Origin: Przewalskia tangutica
Taxonomy: Eukaryota > Streptophyta > Magnoliopsida > Solanales > Solanaceae
NCBI GenBank assembly: GCA_029844215.1
Contig: CM056726.1
Span: 81,335,548-81,399,547, forward strand
Length of the DNA: 64,000 bases
Reading direction: 5' to 3'
Positions 1 to 10,234 of this stretch are shown here, piece by piece. How positions within the stretch are numbered: position 1 is the first letter of the stretch; every line of letters begins with the position of its first letter. Made by a program: the position numbers and the translations under genes. The notes under the pieces were generated by a model that did not search any database, was not told the DNA's origin, and was given only the letters and a program-made list of their open reading frames with translations.

Positions 1-1411
1 TAATACAATACTTCATTATTCAATACATTTTCCTTTATTAACGCTGCAGTGGTTTGTCGATACTCATTCTGATTTCCGAAATCAGTAAAACATTATTCCT
101 TTTAAACCAAGTACTCATTACTCACGAATGAGGTTTCACACTTTTAACAAACTTCATATCAATACAATTAAGTCAAGTCTCTTATCTTTTAAGATTAAGT
201 CTCTTAACTTCTAAAAATCAGTAAACCATTCTTTTTATCTCTCTTAAGACGTTATACCTAACTTCCCATAAAGCTAGTACAACTCTTATGTTTTCAAAAC
301 CAAGTATTACTCTTCTTTCAAAAAGGTTTCTTATTTCTTTTGAAATACTTCAAGATTCTTCTTATTCAGGCTTAAGTCAAAAGATATTGCCGTAACACTA
401 CATTCGCTAACATGTACGCTCACTACTATATATATATTCCTTTTAAAATATTTCAAGGTTCTTATTATTCAGCTTAAGTCAAAAGACATTGCCGCACAAC
501 TATATTCGTTAGCACACGACGTCTACCATATTATATATACATATTATTCAGCTTAAGTCAAAAGACATTGCCACACGCACGCCACCGCACTATATGTATT
601 CTTTTAAAATACTTCATGCTCAAGAGTATAGGAAAAATCACATACCTCGCGACGATTATCGACTATAAGCAAATCACTCCTCGGCTATAACCCGGCTAGC
701 CTTGTCCACCGGCCAAGTAGTTGATGCTACTGCAGAACATTCAACCAAAAGGTTATAAGTCTCATCAGAATACAAATTCATGTAAGTACGATTTAATCTT
801 CTACTCTAATATTCTTCTGATGTGATTTCAGTTCAAGTCTTTTCTGTAATATCCTTCTATTACAGTTCAATTCTCTTCTATGAATCTTATATTCATTTAT
901 ATACTACTACAGTATGTAATTCCCAATTACAATAGAAGGACAATAGTATTTACCTCGATGAGCCCAAAATTATCCAAGTTTAAAGTCGATCCTGAGCAAG
1001 GTTTAACTCCTACTCCGCGCGCTCCAATTCGCTCCAAACAACCCTTAGAAGTTCTACGCAACTTCTATTTAGCACTTCAACCGACTATGAAGGTTTTCCT
1101 TAGGGTTTCGTTTTGTGGCTAAAGGAAGTATAATAGTATTTTCCAAGCCTTTTAGATAAGTGGTAACCTTGGGAATACTACAAGGTATTTGGGCCAAGGT
1201 ATTTGGGCATTATAACAATACTAGGAGAGTATTTCTATACCACAAAAGGGGGTATTATACGAAAACAACTAGGCTAGGGGGGTAGGCTCGGCCGAGGGCC
1301 TCTCAAAGGGGGAGGGGGGTGACGGACGAACTACCACAAGGGGGGAGGGAGTATTTGAGACTTAGAAAGATTGCTCAAGTTTGGATGAAGAAAGTCTTCA
1401 ACTTAGAGGGG

Positions 1412-1419
1412 TATTTATA
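1412..1419 (-). promoter_or_regulatory. TATA box of LTR promoter
   Basis: TATAAATA on the minus strand, about 400 bp inside the LTR and downstream of the U3 near-palindrome. The same position and context recur in the other X-, Y- and G-type LTRs. Confidence 0.6.
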
Positions 1420-1581
1420 GGTCAAGCAATGGCCAACCAATGGCCAAGATCAAGCCAAGTGCCATGCAAGTGTAGGGCTAGGATTTAACCATGTGTACCT
1501 TATCCATCTACCACACCAACTTGCACAAAATATCCTACCTAACCAAAGCCACCCATTTCGTCCATTACCGCCCACTTCCTT

Positions 1582-1617
1582 CCAATGTGAGGGTGACACA
1601 TGTCACCCTCCCGTTGG
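1582..1617. promoter_or_regulatory. 36-bp near-palindrome in U3
   Basis: Arms CCAATGTGAGGGTGACA and TGTCACCCTCCCGTTGG flank a 2-base centre. It lies upstream of the TATA box. The same inverted repeat occurs in nearly every LTR of the window. Confidence 0.6.
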
Positions 1618-1823
1618 TCCAAAATGTTTCGTCTCTCGGAAAAATCCGCAAAAATTAGAAATGACATAGCCGGAATTTTCCCTTCGCAAGTCTAGTAAAA
1701 CGTTTCGTCGAAAAACGATTCTTTTCGGCACTTGTGTACAAATTCGCCACTTTGCCTACTTTAAGGCTCAAACTTTTCTATGTACGTCCTTACGTACATA
1801 CTCTGAAAATATGGGGTATAACA

Positions 1824-2770
1824 TAAGTAAACTAAAATGAGAGTGTATATGAACAAGAATAGTAAGAAGTTAGGGGATTTCTTAACTTGCTTATATATTG
1901 TATGATAAGCCGATAGAGCTTATGTTATGTGTGATAGCCGGATTTGGGCTAGTGATATATTATTCGTCATGGTCATTCCCGATTGTGGCATTGTATATTT
2001 CCGTGGATTTGCTAACCACGATGCGAGGAATACCTCATGCGAGTCCGTAAGGGCTTATGCGGGTGAAATAGTCCCACGCGGCGTCCGACCTATGCGAGGA
2101 ATACCTCATGCGAGTCCGTAAGGGCTTATGCGGTGAAATAGTCCCACGCGAGGAATACCTCACGCAGTCCACCGACCTACGCGGTGAAATAGTCCCGTGA
2201 GTAGGATTCCAATCCTATTTTTCATTGTAAGTATACACCTATTTTTACTCTCATTGTTAGTAAGGCACTGTGTACTGTAATTTTGTTATCATACATGTCT
2301 CCGACTTTCTTTTAAACTTATGTTGTAATTACAGTACTTTCCAGTTTTACATACTTGGTACATATCAGGTAATCGACCCCTTCTCTGGGCCGTTCATGCC
2401 GCAGAAAGTGGTAAGCGTGCGGATCCACACCCTTAGGATCACTTATCGACGCCTAAGCTCCATTCTCCGAGGCTTGTCTTTCTTTTGGTACAAGATTTCC
2501 GATGTTGTAGATTATGTATATTCGTGGTATGGCGGCCCCGTCCCGCCACGCTTGTTATTCCTGAGGTCTGTATTCACATACGTGGTCCGTAAGAACTGAG
2601 TTGTAAAGTTGTACTTTTGACTATGTTTATATTATGGAAGGCGGCCTTACCGGCTAGCCTGTGTTGTTATATTGTTTACACCTGTGTTTATGTTGTGTAT
2701 GTTCCGCTGCTATTCTCTGATGTATACGAGCAGGTGCCCGGGTAGGCACCGCCGCGCCCGGTCGGTCGTG
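1824..2770 (+). mobile_element. Divergent LTR fragment (3' part)
   Basis: A plus-strand LTR tail related to the others. It has short GC-rich subrepeats (about 2010-2200), then the conserved leader blocks (a CCGCAG-type hairpin near 2390, a GATCC...GGATC hairpin near 2420, GGCGG...CCGCC near 2530). It ends near 2771 in the usual GTCGTGAC terminus. Its start is removed by the minus LTR on its left. To the right the sequence continues as the interior of element 1's 5' LTR, so this fragment is itself nested there. No coding capacity is visible; an apparent ORF at 2270-2599 is LTR sequence. Confidence 0.7.
2010..2200 (+). repeat. Short GC-rich subrepeats in LTR
   Basis: About three partial copies of a unit containing AGGAATACCTCATGCGAGTC and TGAAATAGTCCCACGCG, starting near 2020, 2095 and 2150. 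Related units occur in elements E, G and H. Confidence 0.65.
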
Positions 2771-4036
2771 ACGCTTACCGATTCGGCCTTGGTATCGGTG
2801 GTCACCAGATTTGCCTGCCTCGTGGTTGATTCGGCCTTGGTACTGTATTTAGCCCTCACACTTGCCCTGCTCAGTTTAGTGGCGAAGTCTCGTGATACTG
2901 ACTGGTATCCGTAGTTAGCCCTCAGATTGCCCCGGCCACCACGTGACACGACCTTGGTATCCGTAGTCGCCAGATTGCCCGTGACGCCTTCGTGGCGAGT
3001 CTCGTGATACGGCCTTGGTATCCGTAGTTAGCCCTCGCACTTGCCCCGCTCGGTTTAGTGGCGAAGTCTCGTGATACGCCGGTATCCGTAGTTAGCCCTC
3101 GACTTGCCCCGGCCACCACGTGACACGGCCTTGGTATCCGTAGTCGGCCAGACTTGCCCCAGACGCCTTCGTGGCGAGTCTCGTGATACGCCGGTATCCG
3201 TAGTTAGCTCAGACTTGCCGGCCAACACGTGACACGGCCTTGGTATCCGTAGTCGCCAGACTTGCCCGTGACGCTCCATGGTTTGGTTGTATAGTATTGT
3301 TAGTATGGCTCTGGTATCTGGTAGTTAGCCTTCGTACTTGCCCCGTACGGTTTTTATGACTCAGGTAGGACTTGGTGTTCATATGTACTCCTTGTGTTAT
3401 TATATCATGATCGCCGGCGATGAGAAGGTATTCCACGGGCATGATTGATGTTGAGGGCATGAGACCCATAGTTATAATTGAGTGATGACTTGGAGGGCGT
3501 GAGTCCCTGACTTACATGATCGCTTATTTATCAGGATCGTAGTTTGGTTATCATACATGTCTCCTACTTTATATAGACTACTATGATTTCATTTACGATT
3601 TTCGCCACATACTTGGTACTGTTATCGACTCTCGGGCCGCTGCGTTCACGCCGCAGTGAGGTACACCGCCGTTGATCCTCGCCATAGGATCACAGCCAAA
3701 GATATCGAGAAGCTCCGCTTTCTCCGAGGCTTATCTTTTGTATAGTCCTCACATCGTAGGTACTTGTACATTCTGTGGTATGGCGGGCCCCGTCCCGTCA
3801 TGTTGTATAAAAACTCTTAGAGGTCCAGTAGTGCTTGTGGCGGGGTTTGTAAAAAGGATTAAACTGCTCGGTTTGAAAGATTTGTATATATACTATCGGA
3901 AGGTGACCGTTTTGGTTATCCTGCTTTATCATATATCTTGTTTCATTTTTAAGTTTTTATTTCCGCTGATTTTCTCTCGATGTTGTATCACTACGGTGCG
4001 GGGTAGGCACGATCACGCCCGGATCGGGTCGTGACA
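2771..4036 (+). mobile_element. 5' LTR of element 1 (3' part)
   Basis: Aligns with about 12130-13384, the 3' part of the same element's 3' LTR. It ends in GTCGTGACA and is followed directly by the primer-binding site. The first 2.3 kb of this LTR lies to the left of the nested fragments, outside the window. It contains a minisatellite (2775-3340), then the structured leader block (CTGCG...CGCAG near 3640, GATCCT...AGGATC near 3675, GGCGGG...CCCGTC near 3780). No protein-coding content. Confidence 0.85.
2775..3340 (+). repeat. LTR minisatellite, about 60-bp alternating units
   Basis: Two related units alternate. One contains GGTATCCGTAGTTAGCCCTC followed by a GCTCGGTTTAGTGGCGAAG block. The other contains GTATCCGTAGTCGCCAGA followed by a GACGCCTTCGTGGCGAG block. 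Both end in TCTCGTGATACG. About eight to nine units are present. Short ORFs on both strands here simply reflect the repeat. Confidence 0.85.
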
Positions 4037-4040
4037 AAAG

Positions 4041-4053
4041 TGGTATCGAGCGA
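4041..4053 (+). promoter_or_regulatory. Primer-binding site (tRNA-iMet), element 1
   Basis: TGGTATCGAGCG begins 4 bases after the LTR end. It matches the plant initiator-tRNA-Met complement TGGTATCAGAGC except for a lost base at the CAG. Confidence 0.85.
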
Positions 4054-4098
4054 TTAATCCTCGGAAAGTGTCTACAGACCGTGTCTAGTAGTAGTCTT

Positions 4099-4130
4099 GA
4101 TTATCGGTGTTGTGCACCACATCTATAATC
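4099..4130 (+). other. Leader hairpin with GTGCAC loop (element 1)
   Basis: GATTATCGGTGT and CCACATCTATAATC arms flank a loop containing the self-complementary GTGCAC. It sits about 50 bases downstream of the PBS, before gag. Two bases are missing relative to the 34-nt version in other elements. Confidence 0.6.
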
Positions 4131-4560
4131 GTGAGGTCGCAGGACATTTAGGATTGGTTTCCATTCTTCTCATTCTCGAGATCTTGCCTTAGAAGTGTGT
4201 TATAAGTTGGACCCTCCGACGCATTTCATTTTTACCGATTATGCCTCCGCCAGTGCAACCCGCCCAGATGGGCAAGGCAAACGAGGAAACCGGGTAGGAT
4301 ACTGAGAGAGTACGGGCTCGTGCCCACCATTACCGAGATAGTGCGTCGACGGCGAGTTTTTTGTTATACCGTATTTCCGCAGTATGTACGTATGGACGAC
4401 GCACAAATTTGAGCCTTAAGTTAGGCATCGATTCAAATTGGGCACAAGTACCGAGTAGAGTCGTTTTCCGACGAAACGTTTCCACAGCTTTCGTAGGGAA
4501 AATTCCGGCTATGACATTTTTAATTTTTGCGGATTTTTCCGAGTGACGAAACATTTTGGA

Positions 4561-4596
4561 CCAACGGGAGGGTGACATGTGTCACCCTCACATTGG
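4561..4596. promoter_or_regulatory. 36-bp near-palindrome in U3 of solo LTR
   Basis: CCAACGGGAGGGTGACA and TGTCACCCTCACATTGG arms around a 2-base centre. It lies 200 bp upstream of the TATA box. Confidence 0.6.
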
Positions 4597-4796
4597 AAGC
4601 AAGTGGGGTGCTTGGACGAGTTGGGCGTCCACGAGGCATTGGTTGGCCTCGCCGATTGGCTCCTCTTTGGCCTAGTTTTGTGCCATGTTTTGTGGAGTGT
4701 TTTGTGAGTAGGGTTAGGGTGCACTTGGCTTGATCTCGCCTTACACTTGCCTTGCACTTGGCTAGATCTTGGCCATTGGTTGGCCTTTGGTTTTGC

Positions 4797-4804
4797 TATA
4801 AATA
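4797..4804 (+). promoter_or_regulatory. TATA box of solo LTR
   Basis: TATAAATA about 435 bp from the LTR start. It is followed by a CTTCTTCATCC block that is conserved after the TATA box in the other LTRs. Confidence 0.6.
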
Positions 4805-6694
4805 CCCTCTCTTTGAAGACTTCTTCATCCAAAACCTTCCAAGTATTGAGTCCTCTCCCTCCTCTTTCGTCCAAGAGCCCCCTCTCCCTTGTGAAGGCCT
4901 TGGGCGAAACCTCCTCATGAGCCTAAAGCCGAGAACACCCCCCCTCATTTAGAGTGTTGTTCTCGTGTGATACCCCCCCTTTTTGTGGTGTTGAAATACT
5001 CCTCCAAGTATTGTTATAATGCCCAAAATACCTTAGCCTTGTACCTTGTAGTATTCCAAAGATACCTCTATACGTAGAGCCCGGAAATACTACCTTTTGT
5101 CCTTTTAGTCTCAAACCAAACCCTAAGGAATCTTCATTGTTAGTGAAGGATTTAAGTAGAAGTTGGATAGAACTTCTGGGGTTGTTTGGAGCGACGAGCA
5201 CCCGGAGTTGGAGCTAAATGTTGCTAAGGATCGACATTTAACTTGGATAATTATGGGCTTATCGAGGTAATTATCTTGTCCCTCTATTGTAATTGGAAAT
5301 TACATGTTTGTTAGAATATATAGTTGAAGTATACTATATATGGAACTATACTTAGTATTCGGCAATGTCTTTTGACTTAAGCCCAAGAATAAAGAAAAGA
5401 ATCGTATTTACATGGGGATCATTGCAGTAGACTTGTGTAGAGTTCTTGAGTAAGATGGTACACGTCCGTTAGGCGTGTAAACCCCCGGTTGGCTTGCAGC
5501 CTCGATAGAGGAAGAGATTTACGCCGCCATGTGTGAGAGTGCTTGAATTTTCTGTAGAAAGATATAAACTTGTGTTTTGGGGTTAATAGACGTTTGTGAC
5601 CTTTATAGGTGAAAGTACTAAGAGTAGCATATTCTACTCGAGGAGTGGAAAGGGCTAGCAAGGTTGTAGTACTTGGAGCATTTTGCTTATTGTCGATAAA
5701 TCGTCGCGAGGTATGTGAACCTCTTCCTATCTCTTCTAGCATGATATGTGTGAACTATGTAGTACGGTAGACGTCATGTGTTAATCGTGTTTGATTGTTC
5801 TTAAAACATAAAGTGTTATAACGGCTTTATGGGAAGTTGGTTATAACAGCTTTATGTAGGTAAGAAAATACTTTGTGGTTTTAAAAGGTAACTGATGTGA
5901 ATTATAACTGGCTAGTTATAATAAAGAACTTGATGTATTTCAAAAGATTTATAAATCGTTTTGAAGGGAGAGTAGCACTTGGTTTTAAAGGTTTTAAAAA
6001 GAGTTATACTAGCTTTATGGGGAGTTAGGTATAATGTCTTAAGAGAGGTAAAGAAAATGGTTTACTGATGTTAGAAGTTAAGAGACTTGATCTTATAAGA
6101 TAAGAGACTTGATCTTATAAGATAAGAGACTTAACTTATTTGTTTTAATGTGAATGTTCGTGTGAAACCTCATTCGTGAGTAATGAGTACTTGGTTTTAT
6201 TTAAAGGGATAATGTTTTACTGATTTCGGAAATCAGAATGTGTATCGACAGCACCATCGGCGTTAATAAAGGAAAATGTATTGAATAATGATGTATCGTA
6301 TTAAAACCAGAGAAACCTCCATCCGCATAGAAACTAAGATGAGACAAAATGATATTATATTTTCTAGATCATGGTCAGTAATAAGAATGTTGTAAACAAG
6401 AATAACCTACTCACGTAAGACATATATTACTCAATTGTTCTAAAAGGAATCAAGTGATTAAGTTTGGGAACTATGAAACCATTTGAAAATGAGAAGCTTG
6501 AGTAATCAAACTAGGCAAACCGAACTTAGGAAAAGAATGTTGTTACTTGATTTTGAAAAGGAATGGGTTGGTCATTCTAATACTACGTATCGTGACTTTT
6601 ATAAAAGTAATGGATCTCTTTAAAAGAACTTAACGATGTAGTACTTGGGGTTAAAAACCCGACTTTGGCATAAAATGAAAGTACTTTGAGTTGT

Positions 6695-6769
6695 GTGAAA
6701 CTTGCCTATGCTTGTTGTTGTGAAACTTGCCTATGCTTGTTGTTGTGAAACTTGCCTATGCTTGTGATG
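6695..6769 (+). repeat. 25-bp tandem triplication
   Basis: Three head-to-tail copies of GTGAAACTTGCCTATGCTTG+TTGTT start at 6695, 6720 and 6745 (the last diverges at its end). Other LTRs have one copy of this block. Confidence 0.9.
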
Positions 6770-6899
6770 ATAGCCTTGTTGTGCAAGTGTGGTATTTCGT
6801 GTTACCGCTCTCGATAGAGGCCGTTGACTTGTTGAGAACTTACTGGACGTCTTTGGCGGTGATGGAGAATTCCACCGTATGTTTCCATTTTGATTATCG

Positions 6900-7145
6900 C
6901 CTTGTTGTTGATGTCACATGGACATGTCTACACCGACGCAGATTCGGGGCACGCGCCACGCGGCGGGTTGATTACCCGATATATGGTTATTACCGCATGC
7001 GCGACCACCCAAAGATATTGTTATTGAGGTTACATGGGCATGTCTACACCGACGCAGATTCCGGTACGTGGCCACGCGGCCTTGTTATTATTGTTGCATC
7101 ATGGACATGTCTACACCGATGCAAAGATTCCGGCATGTGGCCATG
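6900..7145 (+). repeat. LTR minisatellite, about 60-bp units
   Basis: Three copies of a unit with CATGGACATGTCTACACCG followed by ACGCAGATTC and a GTGGCCACGCGGC block, near 6910, 7030 and 7100. It occupies the same LTR position as the different minisatellites of the other elements. Confidence 0.8.
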
Positions 7146-8898
7146 ATGCGAACATGATGGGTGTGGTGGCGCGAGACCCATAGTTATAGCCGAGTGGTGA
7201 CTTTGAGGCGTGAGTCCTCGACTTGATCGCTTATGTTGCAGTCAGTATTTTGGTTATCATACATGTCTCGCTTTATATAGATCGTTATGATTTAATCGCA
7301 TTATTTACGCTTTCACATACCGGTACTGTTATCGACCTCGGGCCGCGTTCATGCCGCAGTAGGTACATCGGCCGTGGATCCTCGCCATAGGATCACGCCA
7401 ACAGATTAGGAAGCTCCGCTTCTCCGAGGCTTATCTTTTGGTATGTGTTTCCGAGTTGTAGGTTCTGTACATTCGTGGTACGGCGGCCCCGTCCCGTCAT
7501 AGTCGCTGTAAATCTTAAGTGCAGGTCTTGTAGTACCGCGGTGGTTGTAAAAGGATTAAACTGCTCGTGTTTTATGTATATACCAAGGCAAATCGCTTGG
7601 TTGGCCTGTTTATTATTATATCTATTGTTGCATGTCTAAGTTTTTATTTCCGCTGGTTTTTCTCTGACGTTGTATCACTAGGGTGCCCGGGGTAAGGCAC
7701 CAATCACGGGCCCGAATTTCGGGGTGTGACATTTGCGACGCCGCCAGCCTCAGTAGAGTTTAGAGCCGCAGCAGTGGCTGCTGAGACCACAGTACCTGAG
7801 CCTCCAGTCCCACAGCCTGGAGCAGAGGAGATGGCCCAGTTATTGGCCAGGATAGTGGCAAGGCACGAGGATAAGCTGGATGCAGCGATTCCGGTACCGG
7901 TAGTACCCGTAGTTCACCCGAGAGCGGATAGTTTGAGATTGCGGGACTTTCTGAGTTGCAGCCCGCCAGTGTTTTATGGATCGAGGCCTGAGGATGATCC
8001 GCAGGAGTTCATCGAGCGATTCTGACCATGAGAGTGATCAAGGCTTCGAGACCGAGTCGCTGGTCTTAGGTTCACATCGGCCGCGTGATACCGCAGCCGA
8101 TCGTTTGATTTCATGAGCTGCCCCGGGAGCATGCGCCAGCCTATTTGGGACGAGTTCTCGAGGCATTTCTTGCACATTTCTTGCCTCCACGCACGGCGAG
8201 GGCTCGGGCCGGCGATTTTTGGTGTTGAGGCCGAGGCAGAGCGGGCGTACGGTTCGTGAGTACAATATGGAGTTCGACTCATTGGCTCGGTATGTCCCCG
8301 CGTTAGTAGCCAGTATGGAGGACAGAGTGCACCGCTATGTCACAGGGCTCGACGATTATTTGGTAGAGAGTTGCGCGGGTGTAGCTATTCAGCCGGGCAT
8401 GGACATTGCCCGCATGCAGGCTTATGCACTTGGGTGAGAGGAGCGGAGTGGTCGACGGAATGACCATGATCAGCAGAAGAGGGCCAGAACGGCAGGGTCC
8501 TTCGATAACTTTCGAGGCGGACCACCTCAAAGAAGAAGTTATGTACCTCCGCCAAGATCTGAGTGGTCCTCCACGCCTTCGGACGCTTGGGATATTCGAG
8601 AGCAGTCGTGGCTCCTGTGTTTCGTGTTTCGTGGAGTAGGAATGCTCGCCAGATAAGGTCACCCTTGTCTCAGTGTGGCCGTTGTGGAAAACTTCATAAG
8701 GGAGAATGTCGTACTAATTTGGGAGATTGTTATGCTTGCGGCCAACAGGGCCATTTGGCAAGAGACTGTCCGACCAGGGGTAGCACTGGTAGGATAGCAC
8801 GGGCTACGAGATCAATTGCGGGTTCTTCACCTTCCATAGCTAGGCAGGATGCTCATACACCGCAGCCACGCAGAGGTCGCGATAAGTTCCCGCTTTAG

Positions 8899-9796
8899 CG
8901 GTCCTTTGAACCGCCTATCGCTTCGTATATCCTTAACCCTCTAGAGTTTAGCATGCGTGATGCGATGATTATATGTTGAGTACTATGTACATATAGCATT
9001 GTGTATATTGTGGTTTAGAGACATGGTTAGTTGAAAGAATAAGTATGGGGACAGGGAAGGTATGAACCTTAGAATATTACACGTTGAGACCTTAGATGTA
9101 AAGTGCCTTGAATAAAAGATTTTACTGCTAGTCTTTGTCAAATACTTGGTATGCGTATAAATGTATTGTGGGATAATTCCATGGGTTGTGTAAAATGAAA
9201 GTGGTAGCCTTCGTGACTTGAATAGGTAAGATTGTTCCGATCGGAGAACAAGTGTTTGGCGCGATATGGGTCGGGTCGAAAATCGACGCGGGTCAACCCG
9301 CGCCTGTAGTGGTGGGGCTTCGAGGTGGTCCCGCCAGGTGGTAGGGTCACGAGGGTGCTAGGCTCAAGTTTAGATGACCATCGTATGAGTTCGTGGATAT
9401 GTTCGACCAGAATCGCATCGCGAAGGCCGGGAATGGCCTTAAAAGAGAGCGAGGCTAGTAAGATGACCAAGTTTGGAGGTGGTGACTCCAAAGTTTTGGA
9501 AACTGAAGCGATGACTGAAGTATGGTACGTATACTAGAAGAGTTCAAGTGTTCGAGAAAAGTACGACGAGTAAGGAAAGAAGTGAACATGTGCTGAGAGA
9601 ATAGAAATGATCATTACTTTTGTGAAGAAAAGGTGCAAAGGGGATATCTTTTAGACCGGGGGTGGAAGCTTTTTGTAATGCTAGAGGTGAATCCTCGTTG
9701 ACTTGGGATAAGTATTTGCGTATGTGTTATTTGGTGGCCAGGTGTGGCATTGGAAACTTGTTATGAGGAACTTTATCGTTATCTGTCTTGGGAAGG
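8899..9796 (+). other. Non-coding 3' internal region of element 1
   Basis: There is no credible ORF between the gag stop and the polypurine tract. The block is conserved with element 2 (15515-16413) and element B (complement 22889-23822), including CCTTAACCCTCTAGAGTTTAG, GTCACGAGGGTGCTAGG and TAAGATGACCAAGTTTG. It takes the place of pol in these gag-only elements. Confidence 0.7.
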
Positions 9797-9831
9797 AACA
9801 TTCGGGACGAATGTTTCTAAGGAGGGGAGAA
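9797..9831 (+). promoter_or_regulatory. Inverted repeat plus polypurine tract, element 1
   Basis: AACATTCG-GGA-CGAATGTT (9797-9815) is followed by the purine tract AAGGAGGGGAGAA ending at 9831, right at the 3' LTR. The purine tract is the expected primer for plus-strand DNA synthesis. The inverted repeat is present in every 3' LTR junction in the window. Confidence 0.8.
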
Positions 9832-10044
9832 TGTTATACCCCGTATTTCCAGAGTATGTACGTAAGGGCGTATGTACAAAAGTTTAAGCCTTAAGTAGGC
9901 AAAGTTGCGAAATTTGTGCACAACTAGCGAAATGAGTCGTTTTCCGACGAAACGTTTTCCGGACTTTGCGAAGGGAAAAATACGGTTATGTCATTTATAA
10001 TTTTTGCGGATTTTTCCGAGAGATGAAATATTTTGGACCAACGA

Positions 10045-10066
10045 GAGGGTGACAAGTGTCACCCTC
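10045..10066. promoter_or_regulatory. Near-palindrome in U3 of element 1 3' LTR
   Basis: GAGGGTGACA and TGTCACCCTC arms around AG. It is the inner part of the palindrome seen in the other LTRs; the outer arms have decayed here. Confidence 0.6.
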
Positions 10067-10226
10067 AAGTGGACGAATTCAAGGGCCCTTCTTTGCGTTT
10101 TTTGTAGTCAAAGAGTAGGTAGGATATTTTGTGTAGTTGATGAGCAAGTGGGACCCACACACACATGTCCAAATCCTCACCCTACACTTGCCCACCACTT
10201 GTATTAATCCTAGCCCTTGAAAGTCC

Positions 10227-10234
10227 TATAAATA
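10227..10234 (+). promoter_or_regulatory. TATA box of element 1 3' LTR
   Basis: TATAAATA about 395 bp from the LTR start, followed by the conserved CTTCATCC block. Confidence 0.6.

Larger units (their letters stand above)
1..1823 (-). mobile_element. LTR fragment (5' portion of an X-type LTR)
   Basis: On the minus strand this reads from the LTR start (complement of TGTTATACC at about 1815-1823) inward. It leaves the window at base 1, so only the first 1.8 kb of the LTR is visible. It has the U3 near-palindrome at 1582-1617, a TATA box at 1412-1419, and downstream blocks shared with elements E and 1. These include the repeated TTATAAC/CTTTATG block near 250-275 and the CATTCGTGAG block near 125. 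No gene is present. It is inserted in a plus-strand LTR that resumes at 1824. Whether it is a solo LTR or the end of a longer element cannot be decided here. Confidence 0.85.
4362..7731 (+). mobile_element. Solo LTR inserted in gag of element 1
   Basis: A complete LTR from TGTTATACC to GTGTGACA with no internal region attached. Host gag is continuous across it: GGCGAGTT on the left, GCGACGCCGCCAGCC on the right, as compared with element G near 49435. The flanks are T-rich (TTTTT left, TTTGC right), so the target duplication is only approximate. Contents in order: U3 with near-palindrome and TATA box, a repeated TTATAAC/CTTTATG block (5815-5857), 25-bp triplication (6695-6769), minisatellite (6900-7145), leader hairpins (7340-7505), and terminus. 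It probably arose by recombination between the two LTRs of a former full element. Confidence 0.85.
4241..8898 (+). pseudogene. gag: gag of element 1, interrupted by a solo LTR
   Basis: Gag is the structural polyprotein that forms the retrotransposon particle and binds its RNA. The likely start is ATG 4241 (MPP, the start shared by all copies). Coding runs to 4361, is broken by the solo LTR (4362-7731), then resumes with matching sequence at 7732. The core is recognisable around 7890-8030 (VHPRADSLRLRDFLSCSPP, FYGSRPEDDPQEFI) and 8219-8437 (REYNMEFDSLARYVP, VHRYVTGLDDYL). The CX2CX4HX4C zinc knuckle CYACGQQGHLARDC is at 8728-8769, preceded by a CGRCGKLHKGEC segment. Stop TAG is at 8896. Several frameshifts separate these pieces, mostly at CAG/CTG sites, so part of the damage may be technical. 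No protease or RT follows. Confidence 0.8.

Noticed and set aside
880..1122. 80-residue ORF, with relatives at 39180-39422
   Set aside because: It lies antisense in the LTR downstream of U3 and is shared only because the LTRs are homologous. The codons show no protein-level conservation that I can see.
2775..3340. Tandem array resembling a CRISPR-like or satellite locus
   Set aside because: Units are contiguous and homologous, with no unique spacers and no cas genes. It lies inside an LTR and recurs in the partner LTR.
4041..4053. tRNA-like matches at PBS sites
   Set aside because: Only about 12 bases match initiator tRNA-Met. No cloverleaf flanks them, so these are primer-binding sites and not tRNA genes.
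5360..5375. TTTTGACTT motif (W-box-like) in LTRs
   Set aside because: It recurs in many LTRs, but it lies far downstream of the TATA box and such a short motif is expected by chance. Not enough to call a WRKY site.
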